Shown here: in pieces, positions 59,904-64,000 of the stretch
How the letters are laid out: each line of letters opens with the position of its first letter
Position numbering within the stretch: position 1 is the first letter of the stretch
Assembly (NCBI RefSeq): GCF_004138485.1
Contig: NZ_RYEV01000006.1
Location: forward strand, 1 to 64,000
DNA length: 64,000 bases
Direction: 5' to 3'
Origin: Peristeroidobacter soli
GTDB lineage: Bacteria; Pseudomonadota; Gammaproteobacteria; Steroidobacterales; Steroidobacteraceae
Notes under the pieces: model-generated
The model's input: the letters and a program-made list of their open reading frames with translations, nothing else
Databases searched by the model: none
Told to the model about the DNA's origin: nothing
Translations under genes and position numbers: made by a program

Positions 59904-61392
59904 GAACGGTCTCCGTGCGGGCGAGGTGATCGGCCAGAGAATCTTCGAGTGAGTAACGGGACAGCGCGCGATCCACCATGGCCGTGGAGCCGGCCCAGTC
60001 ATAACTGCGGAACGAATGGCCTTTGGTGACGAACGTGGCGCCGGCATAGAACATTTCATATTGGGTGTGGCGGGAGCCGAACTCCGAACCGATCAGATCC
60101 CAGGCCAGCTTGTAGAACTTGACGCGCTGTTGCGCGTCGGCCGCCGGGCTCTGCTGGGTCTTCTCGATCAGCGCGCGCAGCCGCGGATCGGCGAAGTCGG
60201 CGATGGAAGAGGGCAGCATGATCATGCCGCCGCCGGCGAGATCGCGAATGGCATCGACGAATCTCGGATACAACTGTTGAGTCAGCACTTGCGCGGCGTA
60301 CAGCGTGTGTCGGTCGGGCACGAAGTACTCGCCAGCCATCTGCCCGCGCGCTTCCATCGCATGCACGAGTCCTTCGACCATGGCGGCGTCGGCGGCGAGT
60401 TGTCCCAAAGTCTCGCGCACCTGGGGAAATGCGATGACTGCATTCAGCGTGGCGATCCGATGCGCGATGCCCGCGAGAAACTTCAGTTTCACGGCCAGGC
60501 GGACCTGCGCCTGATAGTTCTGATACACGTGCGCCGGTGTCGCGAAGAATTGCTTCTGGCACATCGCGATGTCGCCCGCGACGAAGACGCGCTCCCACGG
60601 CACGTGCACGTCGTCGAAGTACAGCAACGCGTCGTTCTCGTCGTAACGACTGGAGAATGGGTGATCGAAGGTGCTGCGCGCCGCTGCCTCATACGAGCGG
60701 CGGGACAGGATCTTCAATCCTTCGGTCGCGATGGGGATGGCGAACGACACTGCGTAACGCTCGTCGCCGGGCTGCAGCGGCTGAATGCACGTGACGAACA
60801 CTTCGTTCGCCATGATGGCCGCGGTGCCGAGCATCTTCGCGCCGCGAATCGTCAGGCCTCGCTCGTCGCGATCGACGATGCCTGCCGTCAGGAACGGATC
60901 GGTCTGTTGCGAGGCCGACTTCGATCGATCCGCCTGTGGGTTGATGATGACGTAGGTCAGATACAGATCGTTGTCGCGTGCGTATCGGTAGTAGTCCTCG
61001 AGCGCACCCGCGGCTCGCTTGTCGTACTGAGCGAAGACCTCACGGCCCATGTACATGCCGGAAATGCAGGACGCCACGTGGTCGGGCGATCGGCCGAAAA
61101 ACCCCGCATGCAACGACGACCACGCCGCGAGCGATGCCCGCCGCTGCTTCAACTCCTCGTAGCCGCCAGGCAATTGCCACATGCGGTGTGCGCGAGCCGA
61201 GCTGTCTGCCGGCTGATAGGTCATGAGCTCGACATTCTCGGGCGCGCACTGGAAGTCATAGAGCTCGCAGGCCGATGTGACGGAGCGTGTGAACGATGAA
61301 TGAGTCGTCACATCGCAGACACGGGTGCCCTCGATGTAAACCTCCCGGCCGTCCTGCAGGGAGCGTCGGTGTTGGGCGGCGTTCTTGAGCAC
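59890..61392 (-). CDS. HpaB-type FADH2-dependent monooxygenase
   Basis: A 500-residue large component of two-component aromatic hydroxylases (4-hydroxyphenylacetate 3-monooxygenase family). Features include YIEGTRVCDVT near the start, an acyl-CoA-dehydrogenase-like core and YFDDVHVPWERVF and WDLIGSEFGSRH blocks. It hydroxylates a phenolic substrate using FADH2 supplied by the adjacent flavin reductase. The GTG at 61392 has TGGAG six nt upstream; the open frame runs to 61569 inside the reductase gene. The substrate is unknown; 4-hydroxyphenylacetate itself is only one option. Confidence 0.92.
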   Translation of the reverse strand: MLKNAAQHRRSLQDGREVYIEGTRVCDVTTHSSFTRSVTSACELYDFQCAPENVELMTYQPADSSARAHRMWQLPGGYEELKQRRASLAAWSSLHAGFFGRSPDHVASCISGMYMGREVFAQYDKRAAGALEDYYRYARDNDLYLTYVIINPQADRSKSASQQTDPFLTAGIVDRDERGLTIRGAKMLGTAAIMANEVFVTCIQPLQPGDERYAVSFAIPIATEGLKILSRRSYEAAARSTFDHPFSSRYDENDALLYFDDVHVPWERVFVAGDIAMCQKQFFATPAHVYQNYQAQVRLAVKLKFLAGIAHRIATLNAVIAFPQVRETLGQLAADAAMVEGLVHAMEARGQMAGEYFVPDRHTLYAAQVLTQQLYPRFVDAIRDLAGGGMIMLPSSIADFADPRLRALIEKTQQSPAADAQQRVKFYKLAWDLIGSEFGSRHTQYEMFYAGATFVTKGHSFRSYDWAGSTAMVDRALSRYSLEDSLADHLARTETVHADR

Positions 61393-61405
61393 GGAAAACT
61401 CCAGA

Positions 61406-61963
61406 TCAATAGTGAATGGACAGCGGCCACTCGAAGGGCAGCGCGTGCTCGGCGCCGGCTTGCGGCAGCAACGACGCGTAACGGCCGCGATGGAACAACA
61501 AGGGACTGCCGGAATCGCTGCGTCGGAAGCGTTGCACGCACGCCAGGAAGACCACGTGATCGCCACCATCCAGCATTTGATGCGCGTCGCACTCGAAGCT
61601 CGCGAGCGTGTCGCTCAGGATCGGCGCGCCATGCAGGCCGATGCGGAAGGAGACGCCGTTCCATTTGTCGCCACGCGCGCGGGCGAACTGATTCGACAGA
61701 CGTTCCTGGTCGCTCGACAGCACGTTGATGCAATAGCCGGCGGTGCGTTGCCAGGCGGGCAAGCCCATCGAACGGCGATCGACACTGAACAGCACCAGCG
61801 GTGGATCGAGCGACACCGAAGAAAAAGAGTTCATCGTCATGCCCAGCGCGCCCGCTTCCTCATCCCACGCGGTGACGATGACGACACCCGTCGCGAATGT
61901 TCCCAACGCATCGCGCAGGCGGCGCGCTTCGTCCTGGACGCTGGCGGAAATGGCTTGGCTCAC
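61406..61963 (-). CDS. Flavin reductase (HpaC-like)
   Basis: A roughly 185-residue flavin reductase-fold protein (RDALGTFATGVVIVTA, GMTMNSFSSVSLDPPLVLFS, then HRGRYASLLP). It supplies reduced flavin to the HpaB-type oxygenase, whose gene begins 13 nt downstream. I chose GTG 61963, leaving 179 nt for divergent promoters with the Rieske gene. GTG 62023 and ATG 62110 are in frame but would leave only 32-120 nt; none has a strong ribosome binding site. First gene of the minus operon. Confidence 0.87.
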   Translation of the reverse strand: MSQAISASVQDEARRLRDALGTFATGVVIVTAWDEEAGALGMTMNSFSSVSLDPPLVLFSVDRRSMGLPAWQRTAGYCINVLSSDQERLSNQFARARGDKWNGVSFRIGLHGAPILSDTLASFECDAHQMLDGGDHVVFLACVQRFRRSDSGSPLLFHRGRYASLLPQAGAEHALPFEWPLSIHY

Positions 61964-62142
61964 GGTGGGGTGCGGCTCGTTCGGCTCTTCTACTGTTGAA
62001 AGCAGAATAAGTCGGGCGGTCACCGTGCGTGAGACCTCGCCAGCGGTTCTGGACGGGCGAACAAGAGATCCAGCCGGTGTCGCAAAAACCGCGCGGCGCC
62101 GGTGTGACATGCTGAATTCGAGCTTTCATCGCGAATCCACTC

Positions 62143-63138
62143 GTGAACAACAATTCAACGCGCCGTCCATTCACTCCCGTGCCTCACGAAGGCGACGATG
62201 GGTTATTCCGCCAGACCTGGTACGCGCTGTGTCGCTCCAGCGACTTGCCGGCCGGCAGCGTGCTCGGCCGGGATTTCCTCGACGGACGGGTCGCGATATT
62301 TCGCGGCGCCGACGGTCAGGCGCAGGTCGTGAGCGCCTACTGTCCACACCTCGGCGCGGACCTCAGCGTCGGCTGCGTGACGGGCAACTCGTTGCGTTGT
62401 GCTTTCCATCACTGGGAGTTCGGTCCGGATGGACGTTGTCAGCGCACCGGCACCGGCGATCCGACCCCACCGCACGCACGCGTGTTCAAGTTCCCCACCG
62501 TGGAGCGCTTCGGCGTGGTGTGGGCGTTCAACGGCGAGCAACCGTTGTTCGAGCTGGTCGAGCCGAGTCGGCCTTGGAACAACCTGGTCTGGTCCACGGC
62601 CCCGGCGTTTCAGTTGAAGACCGATCCGTGGATCGTCTGCTGTAACACGCCCGACTGGTCGCACTTCGCTACCGTGCACCGCTTCGGCTTCGAGTCCGAG
62701 GGACAGCACGAGACGCTGCGGTTCGAGGAGTTCGGCGTGCGGCGCACGTTCCAGGCGCAACTGGAGTTCGGCGAAGGGCCGCAGATCGATTTCGAAGTGA
62801 CGGTGCGCGGGACCAATCTGGTGCTGATCGAAGGCTCGATCGGCGGTCAGTGGTTCGGAGTCGCGGCGTCGTTGGGGCTGCCGCGTCCTGGCTTGTGCGA
62901 TTTCTTCATCACAACGATGGTCGATCGCACCGAGGATCCGAGCGAGGAGGCGGCTACTGCGCGTCTGCAGGACTACGTCGCGATCTCCAAGCGGATGGCG
63001 GCCGAAGACTCACCGATCTGGGACACGATTCATTTCAAGCCGGGCGCGCTGACCAAATCAGATCGCGCGCTGGCGCGCTACCTCGAACAGTTGCGCAGGT
63101 TTCCGCGCGCGCATCCCTCCAAAGACTTCATCAACTGA
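62143..63138 (+). CDS. Rieske-type ring-hydroxylating oxygenase
   Basis: A 331-residue single-component-type oxygenase. The Rieske [2Fe-2S] site is YCPHLGAD and CAFHHWEF (CxH...CxxH) at about 65-92; the catalytic domain has the mononuclear iron motif DWSHFATVH at about 170-180 (Dx2Hx4H). It starts at GTG 62143, divergent from the flavin reductase gene. Relatives hydroxylate or demethylate aromatic, steroid or sterol-like substrates using an external ferredoxin and reductase, which are not encoded here. SDR follows 7 nt later. Confidence 0.93.
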   Translation: MNNNSTRRPFTPVPHEGDDGLFRQTWYALCRSSDLPAGSVLGRDFLDGRVAIFRGADGQAQVVSAYCPHLGADLSVGCVTGNSLRCAFHHWEFGPDGRCQRTGTGDPTPPHARVFKFPTVERFGVVWAFNGEQPLFELVEPSRPWNNLVWSTAPAFQLKTDPWIVCCNTPDWSHFATVHRFGFESEGQHETLRFEEFGVRRTFQAQLEFGEGPQIDFEVTVRGTNLVLIEGSIGGQWFGVAASLGLPRPGLCDFFITTMVDRTEDPSEEAATARLQDYVAISKRMAAEDSPIWDTIHFKPGALTKSDRALARYLEQLRRFPRAHPSKDFIN

Positions 63139-63145
63139 GGCGCGC

Positions 63146-63940
63146 ATGAGCCACGACTTCAAGGGTAAGCGGGTGCTGGTCACGGGCGGCAGTCGCGGTA
63201 TCGGTCTCTCGGTAGCGGATGCCTTTCTCGCCGCCGGTGCGGAGGTGGTCGTCCTGGCTGAGTCGGAAGAGGTGCACGCTTCAGCTCGTGCGCTTTCTGA
63301 CAAGCATCGCAGGCCCGTTGGCGCGCTCCTGTGCGACATCACGAACCGGAAGCGCTTGCGGGCGGCGCTCAGTGAGTTGGGCTCGCTCGATGTGCTGGTC
63401 GCGAACGCGGGCACGGGCGACATCACCAGCCTGTCGGGGCCGGAGGACGAGATCGACGATCTGTTCGAACGGATCATTCGTATCAATCTCATCGGCGCTT
63501 TCAACACAGTGCGCGCGTCGCTGCCGCTGCTGCGTGCCGGATCGCGAATCATCTTCACGACTTCTGTGCATGGTCAGTCGATCGCACCTCCCAACATGAG
63601 CGGCTACGCGGCGTCGAAGGGTGGGCTCGAAGCCATGATGCGATCGTTCGCCCGCGAGCTGGGGCCGAGCGGTATCAATGTGAACGCCGTGGCGCCGGGC
63701 ATGGTGACGACCGAGCTGACGCTGGGCGCGATTCGCAAGTTGTTCTCGGCGCAGATTGGCAGCGGCGCCGAGGTGAATGAAGCGGACATGATCAAGCAGC
63801 TCAACACCTCGCAGGCCATTCATTTCACGCCGATTGATCCGGCGCGGCTGGCGCAGGCGTATTTGTTCCTCGCATCGCCGGCTGGCGCGGAGATCACGGG
63901 CCAGAGCCTCAACGTCGATCACGGGATGGCGATGAAGTGA
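63146..63940 (+). CDS. Short-chain dehydrogenase/reductase
   Basis: A 264-residue classical SDR: TGGSRGIG cofactor motif, NAGTGD, catalytic Ser in TTSVHGQS, Tyr-Lys in YAASK, and a C-terminal GQSLNVDHGMAM end. It oxidises or reduces an alcohol/ketone with NAD(P). It starts 7 nt after the Rieske gene in the same operon, so it likely processes the hydroxylated product. Its stop overlaps the next gene by 4 nt (GTGA). Substrate unknown. Confidence 0.94.
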   Translation: MSHDFKGKRVLVTGGSRGIGLSVADAFLAAGAEVVVLAESEEVHASARALSDKHRRPVGALLCDITNRKRLRAALSELGSLDVLVANAGTGDITSLSGPEDEIDDLFERIIRINLIGAFNTVRASLPLLRAGSRIIFTTSVHGQSIAPPNMSGYAASKGGLEAMMRSFARELGPSGINVNAVAPGMVTTELTLGAIRKLFSAQIGSGAEVNEADMIKQLNTSQAIHFTPIDPARLAQAYLFLASPAGAEITGQSLNVDHGMAMK

Positions 63941-64000
63941 GCACGATCTCAGCAGCAACAACCTCGGTTCCAAATTGGCTGAACGCGTCGGTTCTGTTCA
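63937..64000 (+). CDS. Next catabolic operon gene, truncated by window
   Basis: GTG 63937 overlaps the SDR stop in a GTGA junction and opens a frame without stops to the window end. The 21 visible residues begin MSTISAATTSVPNWLN and could precede a membrane segment, perhaps of a transporter. Too short to assign. Confidence 0.5.
   Translation, partial: MSTISAATTSVPNWLNASVLF

Noticed and set aside
60016-61299. 427-residue plus-strand open frame
   Set aside because: Antisense to the HpaB-type oxygenase; no recognisable protein.
1-64000. CRISPR arrays, rRNA or tRNA genes
   Set aside because: No regularly spaced repeats or recognisable structural RNA genes were seen on either strand.

Overview
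The window looks like a GC-rich gammaproteobacterial chromosome. The evidence is TonB receptors of the VVTAR plug type, a complete arn lipid A operon and a cyclic beta-1,2-glucan synthase. A Steroidobacter- or Nevskia-like lineage is my best guess, but this is inference because no rRNA or marker gene is present. The window has three zones: a mosaic island (1 to about 24.7 kb), a stress and envelope region (24.8-51.1 kb) and a catabolic region (51.3-64 kb).

Island (1-24.7 kb). Two closely related tyrosine recombinases (5686-7002 and 17659-18981) lie in the same orientation. Each is preceded by the same roughly 200-bp att-like or promoter region, so this looks like tandem or nested integrative elements carrying defence-type cargo. 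The cargo includes an XRE regulator and a large protein with a DUF4209/HEPN-like RHxxxHG motif, a DUF4365 putative nuclease, an HNH protein, and a trypsin-like protease whose 5' end abuts an IS3-family (IS2 group) element. The central module has a vWA protein, a PP2C phosphatase, a kinase with zinc ribbon, membrane and HhH domains, a DUF4236 membrane protein and a PIN-like nuclease. Two divergent HEPN-type genes follow. Beyond the second integrase, a small operon ends in an XRE regulator cleanly split by an IS21-family element with a 6-bp target duplication. A HigBA-type toxin-antitoxin pair and an AlpA-like regulator come next. The vWA-PP2C-kinase core resembles the known TerY-P triad; joining it to DUF4236 and a PIN-like nuclease is the best candidate here for an undescribed phospho-controlled defence or stress system.

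Stress and envelope region (24.8-51.1 kb). A PAS hybrid histidine kinase is followed by many small genes: single-PAS and single-receiver proteins, CsbD, BON, basic mini-proteins, a YflT-type stress protein, and an RRM protein with a frameshifted paralogue 16 kb away that shares its leader. A giant NdvB-type cyclic glucan synthase (32.1-40.6 kb) probably starts at a CTG codon. A seven-gene minus-strand arn operon (arnT, one SMR flippase subunit, arnB, arnC, arnA split into two genes, arnD) has a 4-nt overlap at all six junctions and would add aminoarabinose to lipid A.

Catabolic region (51.3-64 kb). It holds a DUF1254/DUF1214 protein, a DJ-1/PfpI lipoprotein, an AraC regulator divergent from a TonB-dependent receptor, and a minus-strand operon (flavin reductase, HpaB-type monooxygenase, cupin, DUF2848, amidase). 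That operon is divergent from a Rieske oxygenase and SDR operon whose third gene runs off the window. Together these suggest import and oxidative breakdown of an aromatic or alicyclic compound that the sequence does not identify. No tRNA, rRNA or CRISPR array was seen.
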